Source of the DNA: Candidatus Litorirhabdus singularis
Lineage (GTDB): Bacteria > Pseudomonadota > Gammaproteobacteria > Pseudomonadales > Halieaceae
NCBI RefSeq assembly: GCF_026262625.1
Contig: NZ_SHNN01000004.1
Span: 1-64,000, forward strand
DNA: 64,000 bases
Direction of reading: 5' to 3'
Shown here: in pieces, positions 53,857 through 61,964 of the stretch
How the letters are laid out: the number at the start of each line of letters is the position of its first letter
How positions within the stretch are numbered: position 1 is the stretch's first letter
Made by a program: the position numbers and the translations under genes
The notes under the pieces: model-generated
Database searches by the model: none
What the model was told of the DNA's origin: nothing
What the model saw: the letters and a program-made list of their open reading frames with translations, nothing else

Positions 53857-55062
53857 TCAGCTCCCGACCGGTGTGGGCAGTGGCTCCAAAGCGCCAACTT
53901 CTGCTTCATATAGCTGACGCAACAGGTCACGCCACTGATCAAACTGGTCCTGAACATTACCGGTAAGCGTTACCGTGCGGTCTTCCAGTTCAATGATTTG
54001 CGGCGCGATTTCTGCCTCCAGGGACAAGCCCAATTCCTCTAGAGCCTGAACGTGGATTTCCGACTCAGTCCGCGCGTCCATGCCGCTTTTGAAAATAGAG
54101 CCGCCGCCCAGTATGGCCACCGTGCTGGCCGAATTAATAGAGCTGTCATTGCTGGCCCCTGCGGCGATACCCGCGATGACCAGTGCTGCCCCGGTAATCA
54201 GCTTACGAGTTGCCTCCGCTCTGAGTTCCTGTAGCGCTATAGCTTCGGTATAGCTGAGCTTGCGCCACTCTTGATAAGGGGCTGACATCTGCCCATTAAA
54301 AGCTGAGTAGTATTCTTGCATGGTATCGATGAACAAATGGTCGCGTTCGCGGATTTTGCGGACCCGTTCCAGCATGGGGTCGTTGTTAGCTGGCAGTCGA
54401 GTGATACTGTAGGTGCCGTCGCCATCTTCACTCAGGTGCCCGTCAAAGGCATCGGGTGACATGCTGCGCGCAAAGCGCAATTCGTTGACCGTTCGAATCG
54501 CCGCCAATTCCTCAGTGTTCCGCTTCAGCAGCTGCTCCAGCAAATCGTTGGCAATACGATTGTAGATTGCCTGAAACGGGTCAATGCGAGCTCTTGTAGT
54601 AGCGCCATAACTGTATTTACTGGCTTTGCTGCGATAGCCCTTGTCTAGCCACACCTCACCGCGGGCATCACGGGCGATAATTTTTAGCTCTAGCTCTTCG
54701 CCGCTGGAGCTGACAATGGTGCCCGCAACAACGATGTCCATGACCTGTTGATCAGAGGGTATAACTCTTACCGCGCCCCAGGCCGCGCTGCTCTGAATCG
54801 ACTCCAGCAATATGTAGGGCATGTAGCGCGCTTCCGCGCGACGCACTTCCGGGTAGACCAGTTCGTCTTCATCGGCGTCATCCAGACCTGGATCAAAAAT
54901 GCTGATGCCAACATCCAGTAGCAGGGCTTCGGGTACCTCGCGAGCAGAGGTGTTGACGTCGGGGACAGTGGTGCTCTTGATAGTCTGGTTTACGCAGCCG
55001 GAGGTGGTGAGGGTGAGCGCTAGCAGTAACAGCAGACGTGAGTAGCGGTTGGCCACACTCAT
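53857..55062 (-). CDS. Lipoprotein of unknown function (cluster)
   Basis: A 401-residue lipoprotein with lipobox TTSGC (C23). The mature part has an alpha/beta start (ALLLDVGISIFDPGL; VIPSDQQVMDIVVAGTIVSS), a region with ARGEVWLDKGYRSKASKYSY, helices, and a hydrophobic glycine/alanine segment (ITGAALVIAGIAAGASN). It ends with a long helical stretch. I recognise no family, though the first 150 residues recall CsgG-type outer-membrane lipoproteins. The ATG at 55062 overlaps the stop of the Ser/Gly-rich gene (ATGA). Confidence 0.78.
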   Translation of the reverse strand: MSVANRYSRLLLLLALTLTTSGCVNQTIKSTTVPDVNTSAREVPEALLLDVGISIFDPGLDDADEDELVYPEVRRAEARYMPYILLESIQSSAAWGAVRVIPSDQQVMDIVVAGTIVSSSGEELELKIIARDARGEVWLDKGYRSKASKYSYGATTRARIDPFQAIYNRIANDLLEQLLKRNTEELAAIRTVNELRFARSMSPDAFDGHLSEDGDGTYSITRLPANNDPMLERVRKIRERDHLFIDTMQEYYSAFNGQMSAPYQEWRKLSYTEAIALQELRAEATRKLITGAALVIAGIAAGASNDSSINSASTVAILGGGSIFKSGMDARTESEIHVQALEELGLSLEAEIAPQIIELEDRTVTLTGNVQDQFDQWRDLLRQLYEAEVGALEPLPTPVGS

Positions 55063-56231
55063 TGGCTGATGCCTTTGTACTTGCGATACTCTTCCCAAAG
55101 TTTCTCGCGCAATTGCGGGTCGGATTCACGCATTGCAGCTTCGCGCAGCTGACGCGCTACGACGTCATCGTCGTCACCACTGGGAATGTCGGTAGGCGGT
55201 GGGAAAGTAGCAGCCTGGGCTGGGAAGTCACCAGAGTCACCCTGCCGGCTGGGATTGCCTGCGCCGCCCTGGCCGTTGCCACTGCCGCGCATAGGGGGCT
55301 GACTGCTGCTTTCGCCGTAGCCGCCATTGCCGCCGCCACCAGATTCAGAGCCCGCTGGCTGGGCGTCTTCTGGTGCATTGCCAGTTGTGCTCTTTATGGT
55401 TCCGCGTTCTTCCAGAATCAGGTCGTCAAAATCACCAGTACTGCGTTCCAGTTCGCCTTCCAGTATGGCAACGCGTTCTGCCGTTGTCATAGTGCCAGTA
55501 CCACCGGAACCCGGAAAACCACCGGAACCGGGCATGCCGCTAGAACCGGGTATGCCGCTAGAGCCATAGGTGCCGCCAGAACCAGGCATACTTCCCGAGC
55601 CAGGCCTGTTGCCAGAACCCTGTGCTCCGCCGTCCGCCGCTGCCGATCCCTGGGTGGCGGCACCGGCCTGACCGGACCCACTGTCGCCCTGCTCAGCTGC
55701 GGCGCGTTCCATGGCGGCTTCAAATTCCTCTAAAGCTGCATTCAGAGTTTCATCGTCGTTGAGATTGGGTAGTGCATCGCTGCCAGCGGCGCCGCCTTGA
55801 TCGGCGGCATCGCCGAAGTCAGGTTCCTGGCCGCTCTCTTGGCCATTCTCTTGACCAGCATCGGCGCTGGTGGCGCCAGCGGCTGGGTCTAACTCGCCTG
55901 ATTCACTACCAGTGGCTGCCGATTCCTGGCCTGCAGAGCCCTGGCTTTCCGCGGGCGTCTCGAGCCCCGGGGTGCCCTGCGCGCCCGCAGGTGAACTTGA
56001 TGCTGAGCTGGGGCTGCTACTGGAACTGGAACTGGAGCTGGAGCTGGAACTGGAGCTGGAACTCGGCGGCTGGCTGGGCGTAGAGGGAGGTGTCGCCGAC
56101 GGCGGCGTTTGTGGGGCGGTGGGTGAACTGGCGCTGGGGCAACCCGTTAACAGCGCAACCATCAGGAGCACACTCGTACCTAGCAGCAGGCGCTGTCCGG
56201 CAAAAGGCTGAATTTTTTGTTTAGTAGGCAT
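55059..56231 (-). CDS. Serine/glycine-rich lipoprotein (cluster)
   Basis: A 390-residue lipoprotein (lipobox LLTGC, C31). After the lipid anchor come a proline/serine stretch and a run of 17 serines, an acidic region, a glycine/serine-rich stretch built from short repeats of the PGSGG/PGSSG type, a coiled helix (MTTAERVAILEGELERSTGD) and a charged C-terminal helix (QLREKLWEEYRKYKGISQ). Most of it is predicted disordered, a flexible tether. The stop overlaps the next start, and its start lies inside the TPR-TonB gene end (11 bases). No homologous family can be named. Confidence 0.75.
   Translation of the reverse strand: MPTKQKIQPFAGQRLLLGTSVLLMVALLTGCPSASSPTAPQTPPSATPPSTPSQPPSSSSSSSSSSSSSSSSSPSSASSSPAGAQGTPGLETPAESQGSAGQESAATGSESGELDPAAGATSADAGQENGQESGQEPDFGDAADQGGAAGSDALPNLNDDETLNAALEEFEAAMERAAAEQGDSGSGQAGAATQGSAAADGGAQGSGNRPGSGSMPGSGGTYGSSGIPGSSGMPGSGGFPGSGGTGTMTTAERVAILEGELERSTGDFDDLILEERGTIKSTTGNAPEDAQPAGSESGGGGNGGYGESSSQPPMRGSGNGQGGAGNPSRQGDSGDFPAQAATFPPPTDIPSGDDDDVVARQLREAAMRESDPQLREKLWEEYRKYKGISQ
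56013..56063 (-). repeat. 17-codon poly-serine tract, TCC/AGY repeat
   Basis: Codons alternate mostly TCC with AGT or AGC on the minus strand, a 6-base simple repeat that encodes 17 serines. Length changes in 6-base steps would leave the frame intact, so it can vary the tether length without knocking out the gene. Confidence 0.85.
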
Positions 56232-57507
56232 ATCGTTTCGTTATGTTGACCGTGTCGGCCGGCTCTCCATTTTCATAGCGGGGCCGGAATAACTTCCGTT
56301 GCAGGCGTCTCATCAGGATATTGGGTTCCGCATCGGGAGTGGCCTCGCCCGGCTGATTTGAGACCAATTCCAGATCATACACCCGCCCGCGAGTATTAAC
56401 AGCGTAACTTAGCTCTGCATAGCCTTGCAGCACCCTTGGAGGCTCAAGATCCCGATGCGCGCCGCTCAGTGTGGGCACCAGCTGCGGACTGCCGAAATGA
56501 TGATTGAGCAGCCCCTCAGCATCCGACTTCAGCGATAACTCGGCCCAGGCTTCACGATATACCGCCGTAGCCGCGCGGTCGTTGCCATGCCAAAGCATCC
56601 AGTCACCCAGGTCAATCAGCGCCTCAGTAGACTGACTGCTGGCCTCGCCTTCATTGGCTTGCAGGACGTCGCGAATGACATTGAGTACCGCCTGCCCCTG
56701 CTGGTAGTTGTTAACCTGAATCAGGTTAAAGCGCGCCACATCCGGGTCGCCGGATCCGGCATCGCCAAACTGGATACTGGTGCCGGCCTCTCCATCATAG
56801 GCAGCGATAAGATACTGGGTTTCGACCATGCCGTTGAGCGGTTCCAGCAGCTGCATCGACGCGCCGCCCTGAGTCTGTGCAATCGTGTTTACCACATTGC
56901 TGTAAAGTTGCCACATCGTTAACAGACGGTTGAAGGACTCTTCCCCCACAGAGAGTGCATACGCCTGCTGTTCCCAGCGCGCGCGGCGCATCATTGCAGC
57001 CGTCAATTCCGGATCGCCAGAGGTATAAAGACGCCGTTGCAGACGGTAAAGATAATATTGGCGCTCATCGGCGGCCTCGTATTCACCGCTGGCGATCAGG
57101 GTTTCAATCAATTGTTCCAGCACAGGAATCTGCGCTGCATCGTTGAGGCCGTTGTTGATGCGCGATACATGGACGGCACGTTTGAAGACGGTGACAGCCT
57201 CGTCTAATAGACCCTGCTCCCGGTAGCTGCGTCCCAGCCCCATCAGTTGCTCTGCGAGTCCCGGTGCATAGGCGCCCAGACGGCTTTCCAAATCGGTAAT
57301 ATAGAACTGGTAGGCGGTAGCCGTCGGGTTTACCAGTGCCGGCTCATCGTTATCCTGAAAATCGATTACTCCACCTTGCATCATGTCCTCGGCTGATATT
57401 AAGGTTTCCGTAGATGGCACGACTTCAACCTGCGCAGCAGCATGGGTACTCAACTGCCAGTACACGCACGCTACAGTCAGGGCTCGCAGCCACCTCCGCA
57501 CTTTCAC
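56221..57507 (-). CDS. Secreted TPR-like protein with TonB-like C-terminal domain
   Basis: A 428-residue protein: signal peptide (to about A26), alpha-helical TPR-like repeats (EQLMGLGRSYREQGLLDEAV; LEQLIETLIASGEYEAADER), and a C-terminal region at about 355-428 (GYAELSYAVNTRGRVYDLEL, MRRLQRKLFRPRYENGEPAD) with the outline of the TonB C-terminal domain (beta strand, GxV, helix with RxxxFRP). There is no N-terminal anchor of TonB type. The GTG start has AGGGG seven bases upstream. It is the first gene of the cluster. The TonB resemblance is by eye and moderate. Confidence 0.75.
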   Translation of the reverse strand: MKVRRWLRALTVACVYWQLSTHAAAQVEVVPSTETLISAEDMMQGGVIDFQDNDEPALVNPTATAYQFYITDLESRLGAYAPGLAEQLMGLGRSYREQGLLDEAVTVFKRAVHVSRINNGLNDAAQIPVLEQLIETLIASGEYEAADERQYYLYRLQRRLYTSGDPELTAAMMRRARWEQQAYALSVGEESFNRLLTMWQLYSNVVNTIAQTQGGASMQLLEPLNGMVETQYLIAAYDGEAGTSIQFGDAGSGDPDVARFNLIQVNNYQQGQAVLNVIRDVLQANEGEASSQSTEALIDLGDWMLWHGNDRAATAVYREAWAELSLKSDAEGLLNHHFGSPQLVPTLSGAHRDLEPPRVLQGYAELSYAVNTRGRVYDLELVSNQPGEATPDAEPNILMRRLQRKLFRPRYENGEPADTVNITKRYAY

Positions 57508-57732
57508 TTGCTTGCCCCTGACATTTTTATACTGGTTTCCTCCCTACTATGACCGCAGCTTTTGCAATCGGTTTCACTGCTGCACTGACATGCTGTGCCT
57601 GATTCCAACATTATACCGACTCTAACGCCTATACGACGCCCTTATGTGAGCGGCTTGGGATCACCGGTTTGGTTTACAAACGAGGGTAGTTGTTATATCA
57701 AGGCGCCTTTATAGGCTCTACGTGGTTAAAAG

Positions 57733-58524
57733 ATGTCCGGATTTGATGAAGATACCGCTGTTCACAAAGTAGCTGATACCCATTGGCAGGCCAATATCGT
57801 CCCGGGCTGGCGCATTGGGGCGGCACCTAACGGGGGCTATACGCTGGCTATCGCCGGGCGTGTGCTCAGCGAGGCGCTGGCGCACAGTGATCCGCTAACG
57901 GTTAACATTATGTACCTCGCACCGCCGCAGTTGGGTCCGGTAGACTGCTATGTAGAGCGGCTACGTACCGGTGGCAGCACCAGTCACGCCACCCTCACCA
58001 TGCGTCAGGAGGGCAAAGCGGTGGCTCAGGTGAGTGCCTGCTACAGCGATGTGGCTGCTCTGCATGGGGAATCCTGGTCTTCTGCCCAGCGCCCACAAAT
58101 TCAGCCGGCCGCTGACTGTACGCCTATTCGTGAGCACGGTATCGAATTTCGCCAGCGCGTGAATCAGTGCTACGCCAGCGGCTCCGAGGTCTTCCGACGC
58201 GGCGAACCTGACGGCAGCGGCTGTTTTAACGGTTGGTTGAGTCTGGTGGACGGTACCGATCCTGATCTGCTGGTATTACTATTATTCGCTGATGCAATGG
58301 CCCCCCCGGTGTTTACTGTATTTGGTGCGCTGAATTGGGTCCCAACCCTTGAGCTATCGGTCAGTGTGCGTGCCCATCCAGCTCCCGGGCCGGTGCAGGC
58401 CCGGTTTCAGAGCCGCTATATGACCCGCGGTATTATTGAAGAAGATGGTGAGCTTTGGGACAGTACCGGGCAGTTGGTTGCCGTCAGCCGGCAAACGAGC
58501 AAGGTGCGGGTGAACACCCAGTAA
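57733..58524 (+). CDS. Thioesterase family protein (double hotdog, TesB-like)
   Basis: A 263-residue double-hotdog acyl-CoA thioesterase-like protein. Landmarks are WRIGAAPNGGYTLAIAGRVL, DPLTVNIMYLAPPQLGPVDC, GGSTSHATLTMRQEGKAVAQ and, at the end, the second hotdog YMTRGIIEEDGELWDSTGQLVA. It would hydrolyse an acyl-CoA in the cytoplasm. The chain length is unknown; the wax and CoA-linked genes in the window make lipid metabolism a reasonable context. The 225 bases between it and the cluster show nothing I recognise. Confidence 0.9.
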   Translation: MSGFDEDTAVHKVADTHWQANIVPGWRIGAAPNGGYTLAIAGRVLSEALAHSDPLTVNIMYLAPPQLGPVDCYVERLRTGGSTSHATLTMRQEGKAVAQVSACYSDVAALHGESWSSAQRPQIQPAADCTPIREHGIEFRQRVNQCYASGSEVFRRGEPDGSGCFNGWLSLVDGTDPDLLVLLLFADAMAPPVFTVFGALNWVPTLELSVSVRAHPAPGPVQARFQSRYMTRGIIEEDGELWDSTGQLVAVSRQTSKVRVNTQ

Positions 58525-58543
58525 TCCATTAATCCGCTGTGGC

Positions 58544-60265
58544 CTACCAGGTGGCAACCCAGCCGCCGGGCCGCCGGGTGTCGGTGGCGCCATACAACAG
58601 ATTATCTATTTTTTGGATGGACTGAACTCTGCCCAGGGTGCGAGTGCTCATGTTGGCATTGTGTCCACGCTGCAGCAGCAGCTCTAGTGTGTCTGGACTG
58701 ATGCCGCGCTCCAGGCTGAGTTTGTCGGGCATCCACTGATGATGAATACGTGCCTCTGCGCCTGCGGTAGCAATATTCATATTGAAGTCCATGGCGTTGA
58801 GGATGGTTTGCAGAACTGTAGTGATAATAGTGCTGCCTCCAGGGCTGCCGGTTGCCAGCCAAAACTCGCCGTCAGCAAATACCATAGTAGGAGTCATTGA
58901 GGACAGCGGACGCTTGCCGGGCGCAATCGTATTGGCCTCGCCTTCTACCAGGCTAAAGGCATTTGCGGTGCCAGGTTTGGCAGCGAAATCGGCCATTTCG
59001 TTGTTAAGTAACATGCCGGTTCCAGGTACCGCGATATGCGAGCCGAAACTGAAATTCAGTGTGTAGGTATTGCTGACAACGTTGCCCGCAGCATCAGCGA
59101 CAGTATAGTGCGTGGTGTCGTGACTCTCGTAGGGCAGGTCGATGCCGGGCTGGATCTCCGCCGATGGGGTGGCACGCTCGGAATCGATGCGCGAGCGCTG
59201 TGACGCCGCGTACTCTTTATCAGTTAGGCGAGCCGTGGGGACTTCAAAATAGTCAGGGTCGCCCAGATACTGGCTGCGGTCTGCGTAGGCCAGTTTCATA
59301 GCTTCGGTCAGGTGATGAAGGTAGGCGGCGCTATTATGTCCCCAGGCGCTGACATCATAGCCCTCCAGAATATTCAGAATCTGGATGATATGAATGCCGC
59401 CGGACGAGGGCGGTGGCGTCGCCACAATTTCATAACCGCGGTAGGTGCCGCGCACGGGTTCGCGTTCAATGACCTTGTAATCAATGAGGTCCTGATGGGT
59501 CATTAGTCCATCGTGGGCAATCATGTCGGCGACGATACGGTCGGCAACCTTGCCAGCGTAGAATCCGTCCACACCGCGTCGCTGGATTTGTTTCAGCGTC
59601 CATGCCAGATCAGGTTGGCGGAAACGTGAACCTACCGGGAAGCGTGCGCCGTTTTTGTCAAAGAACAGCCGCGCGGCTTCCGGGTTGGCTAGTAGCCGCT
59701 CCTTACGATTTCCGAGTTCGTAGTCCAGCGCCCAGGTTACTTCAAAACCCTTGCTGGCCAATTCTATGGCGGGCCTGAGTACCTCGCGTAGCGACATGGT
59801 GCCGTATTTCTCCAGCGCATAGATCATGCCGGCAACAGTGCCGGGGGTGCCCGCCGCTCGATGGCTGAAAAACTGCCGCATCCGATCTACCTCGCCCTCT
59901 GCGTTGAGGAACAGATCAGCGGTGGCGGCCGCGGGTGCTGACTCGCGGTAGTCGATTAGCGTCTGGCGGTTGCCGTCGGCCAGATGGATCATCATAAAGC
60001 CACCGCCGGCGAGATTGCCGGCGCGGGGGTAGGTAACTGCCAACGCAAAGCCAGTGGCGACTGCGGCATCCACGGCATTGCCTCCATCGCGAAGAATTTG
60101 CGTACCCACTTCAGCGGCCAGTCGCTCAGGAGCGGCAACCATGCCTTTGCTGGCTATCACCGGAAGAAATCGGGTCTCGTAATTAATGATGGGGTGCTGT
60201 GCCTGGCTGCTCGCCCATGGGGCTAACAGAAGGAAGAGATAGAGATAGCGGTAGCGTAAAAGCAC
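58544..60265 (-). CDS. ggt: Gamma-glutamyltransferase
   Basis: A 573-residue periplasmic enzyme (signal peptide to about A22) that autocleaves in front of a threonine to form two chains. The cleavage site is in SHDTTHYTVADAAGN, where the second threonine of DTTHYT is the nucleophile. Other hallmarks are the N-terminal EVGTQILRDGGNAVDAAVA, YRESAPAAA with the substrate arginine, PPSSGGIH, and PLSSMTPTMV. It would cleave glutathione and gamma-glutamyl compounds. The GTG start has GGGAA seven bases before it. The gene sits convergent with the thioesterase gene, 20 bases apart. Confidence 0.94.
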   Translation of the reverse strand: MLLRYRYLYLFLLLAPWASSQAQHPIINYETRFLPVIASKGMVAAPERLAAEVGTQILRDGGNAVDAAVATGFALAVTYPRAGNLAGGGFMMIHLADGNRQTLIDYRESAPAAATADLFLNAEGEVDRMRQFFSHRAAGTPGTVAGMIYALEKYGTMSLREVLRPAIELASKGFEVTWALDYELGNRKERLLANPEAARLFFDKNGARFPVGSRFRQPDLAWTLKQIQRRGVDGFYAGKVADRIVADMIAHDGLMTHQDLIDYKVIEREPVRGTYRGYEIVATPPPSSGGIHIIQILNILEGYDVSAWGHNSAAYLHHLTEAMKLAYADRSQYLGDPDYFEVPTARLTDKEYAASQRSRIDSERATPSAEIQPGIDLPYESHDTTHYTVADAAGNVVSNTYTLNFSFGSHIAVPGTGMLLNNEMADFAAKPGTANAFSLVEGEANTIAPGKRPLSSMTPTMVFADGEFWLATGSPGGSTIITTVLQTILNAMDFNMNIATAGAEARIHHQWMPDKLSLERGISPDTLELLLQRGHNANMSTRTLGRVQSIQKIDNLLYGATDTRRPGGWVATW

Positions 60266-60377
60266 TTGAAAATTCCCGGTTCGCGGAGGAGGGTGGATTA
60301 TGCCAAAATTTACGCCATGTTGGGTGTTTGATATGCGGGCGGGCTGCTTGTTGCTCCCTCACGCTGGAGTGGGTTCT

Positions 60378-60692
60378 ATGCTGAATGATGATCAATTACT
60401 GGAACACCTGCGCCAGCGCTGGTTCGATATCTTTCAGCGGTTGGCCAACGAGGGTGAGGTGCCGCCAGCTTTTGTCCTGCGCACTGAAGGGATGATGGAG
60501 GCCTGGGTAGTGTCCGGTCAGTGTTCTGCTGTTCAACTGCAGGCTGAAATGTCGACTCAGTATCAGCGTGTTAGCGGTGACAGCCTGGCGCAGGTTTGGG
60601 GCGAGAACTGGAGTGACTTTTTTCGCTTTCCGCAAATACCTGCCTTTGCCCCGCGGGCGCCGGTGGTACCATCAACCAATGAAGTGAGTTGA
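60378..60692 (+). CDS. Small protein of unknown function
   Basis: A 104-residue protein beginning MLNDDQLLEHLRQRWFDIFQ and ending in a disordered tail (PAFAPRAPVVPS). Helical and acidic, with the core EVPPAFVLRTEGMMEAWVVSG; no membrane segment or signal peptide. The ATG at 60378 has GGAG eight bases upstream; the open frame from 60300 adds 26 poorly supported residues. I do not recognise it. Divergent from ggt, and possibly co-transcribed with the DUF4136 gene 63 bases downstream. Confidence 0.6.
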   Translation: MLNDDQLLEHLRQRWFDIFQRLANEGEVPPAFVLRTEGMMEAWVVSGQCSAVQLQAEMSTQYQRVSGDSLAQVWGENWSDFFRFPQIPAFAPRAPVVPSTNEVS

Positions 60693-60755
60693 GCGAGGTT
60701 GGCAGACGTGGTTAAAGGATGGTATTTTTCGCTGCTCTTTCTTAGTGCGGATAGC

Positions 60756-61325
60756 ATGTTGATGAATAGGTTCCGAGCGTTTCAGTTTTTGATGTTGTTG
60801 CTGGCTGGCAGTGTGCTGTTCGGCTGTGCCAGTGGCGGACTTCCACAACCCATCGTCGATCACAATCGAGATTATGATTTTACGGCGGCGAAGACGTTCG
60901 CTTTTATGAACCGTAAGTCTGGGCCGGCGGAATCCGTGGTGCTCAGCGATATGGAAATTAATCGAGTCAATAACGCCTTCGAGCGGGCGCTGACTATGCG
61001 CGGGCTAACGTTGGTAGAAAAGCGCGAAGATGCCGATATTTTAATCAGTTGGCTGTTGGTTACCAAGGAGCAGACCGACGTGCGCAGTTACAACAGCACC
61101 AGTTATTACCAGTGTTGGGGCTGCGGACCAGCTGTATCAGATGTCAGCGTCAGGCAATACACCCAGGGCACTTTGATCGTGGATATGGTCGACCCGGAAA
61201 TGCGTAAATCAGTATGGCGCTCGGTGGTACAGTCCAAGCTCAACGCTGAGCATGAGTTGGAAGGACAGCAGGAGCGGTTCAATAACGTTGCCGAACATAT
61301 GATGGCGGCTTATCCGCCACAATAG
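60756..61325 (+). CDS. DUF4136 family lipoprotein
   Basis: A 189-residue lipoprotein with lipobox LFGC. After it lie the DUF4136 landmarks YDFTAAKTFAFMNRKSG, ERALTMRGLTLVEKREDADI and GTLIVDMVDPEMRKSVWRSVV, with a cysteine/tryptophan-rich loop YYQCWGCGPAV. The function of the family is unknown. The ATG at 60756 (MLMNRFRAF) gives a normal signal peptide; the frame extends to 60699. It ends 20 bases before the convergent GNAT gene. Confidence 0.88.
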   Translation: MLMNRFRAFQFLMLLLAGSVLFGCASGGLPQPIVDHNRDYDFTAAKTFAFMNRKSGPAESVVLSDMEINRVNNAFERALTMRGLTLVEKREDADILISWLLVTKEQTDVRSYNSTSYYQCWGCGPAVSDVSVRQYTQGTLIVDMVDPEMRKSVWRSVVQSKLNAEHELEGQQERFNNVAEHMMAAYPPQ

Positions 61326-61345
61326 TTGCCTCGCGGTGCGCGGCG

Positions 61346-61948
61346 TCAGCGCGCCGGCCGCAGCATAAACCACATGGGCGGGCCATCGCCGCCCAGCTTT
61401 TCTTCGGCAATTATCTCAAAACCATGGCGCTGATATAGAGGCACATTGCGCTCTGCCGAGCTTTCCAGATAGGCCGGCATATGGGCTGCGTCAATTTCCG
61501 GAGTCAGATGTTTGAGCAGTGCTGAGCCTACGCCTTGTCCCTGATATGCCTGTCGCGCGCCCACCGATTGCAGGTAATAGTGGGGGGTGCGGGGATGATG
61601 GCGCGCCATCGTCGCCTGTACCGCGGCCAGCCGTTTGATAACCCTGGGTCCGCGAGTCAAGATAAGGCGCACTATAAGCATCAACTGAGGAATGTTCATG
61701 GGGATTTCGAAGTCAACGCCTGGCGGCAGCCACATAGCGGCACCGCGACCTTCGGTATCAACAAAAGTATGTTGCTGCTCAAGAAACAGCCGCCGCAGCA
61801 TGATGCTGTAAAACGGTTGATACAGTGCCTGGTTGGGAATCACCCAGGTCATGACGGGGTCATTGGCAAAGGCATCAGCCAAAATATTGGCAATCTGTTC
61901 ACAATGCTGTGATTCGGCTTTAATAATGCTAGTGGGCGCGACATCCAT
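61346..61948 (-). CDS. GNAT family N-acetyltransferase
   Basis: A 200-residue acetyltransferase with the GNAT core: IIKAESQHCEQIANILADAF at the start, then motif A in LQSVGARQAYQGQGVGSALL (Q/R-x-x-G-x-G for CoA) and motif B in PAYLESSAERNVPLYQRHGF. The substrate is not known. I chose the ATG at 61948 (MDVAPT). The ATG at 61966 overlaps the start codon of the divergent lipoprotein gene within one CATG, and the frame from 62074 runs through that gene. Confidence 0.9.
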   Translation of the reverse strand: MDVAPTSIIKAESQHCEQIANILADAFANDPVMTWVIPNQALYQPFYSIMLRRLFLEQQHTFVDTEGRGAAMWLPPGVDFEIPMNIPQLMLIVRLILTRGPRVIKRLAAVQATMARHHPRTPHYYLQSVGARQAYQGQGVGSALLKHLTPEIDAAHMPAYLESSAERNVPLYQRHGFEIIAEEKLGGDGPPMWFMLRPAR

Positions 61949-61964
61949 TTTGTAGACTTTTCCC

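Larger units (their letters stand above)
42920..57507 (-). other. Thirteen-gene trans-envelope cluster (putative operon)
   Basis: All genes from 57507 down to 42920 are on the minus strand. Most junctions overlap or are short: 11 bases (TPR/Ser-rich), ATGA (Ser-rich/lipoprotein), TAATG (PEGA/small secreted), TGATG (VWA1/VWA2), ATGA (two lipoproteins). No gap exceeds about 45 bases. The first gene has its own strong ribosome binding site. Predicted places are cytoplasm (actin-like), inner membrane (channel, two VWA, PEGA-FGE, TPR) and periplasm or outer membrane (TonB-like TPR, lipoproteins, M48). Unity of the operon is inferred from spacing only. Confidence 0.8.

Noticed and set aside
42920-57507. 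The cluster as a Zorya-type defence island
   Set aside because: It has an ExbB/MotA-type channel but no ZorB-like peptidoglycan-binding domain and no ZorC/D helicase or nuclease, and no mobile elements nearby.
42920-57507. The cluster as Tol-Pal
   Set aside because: TolA, TolB and Pal are absent and the lipoproteins do not carry OmpA-like domains.
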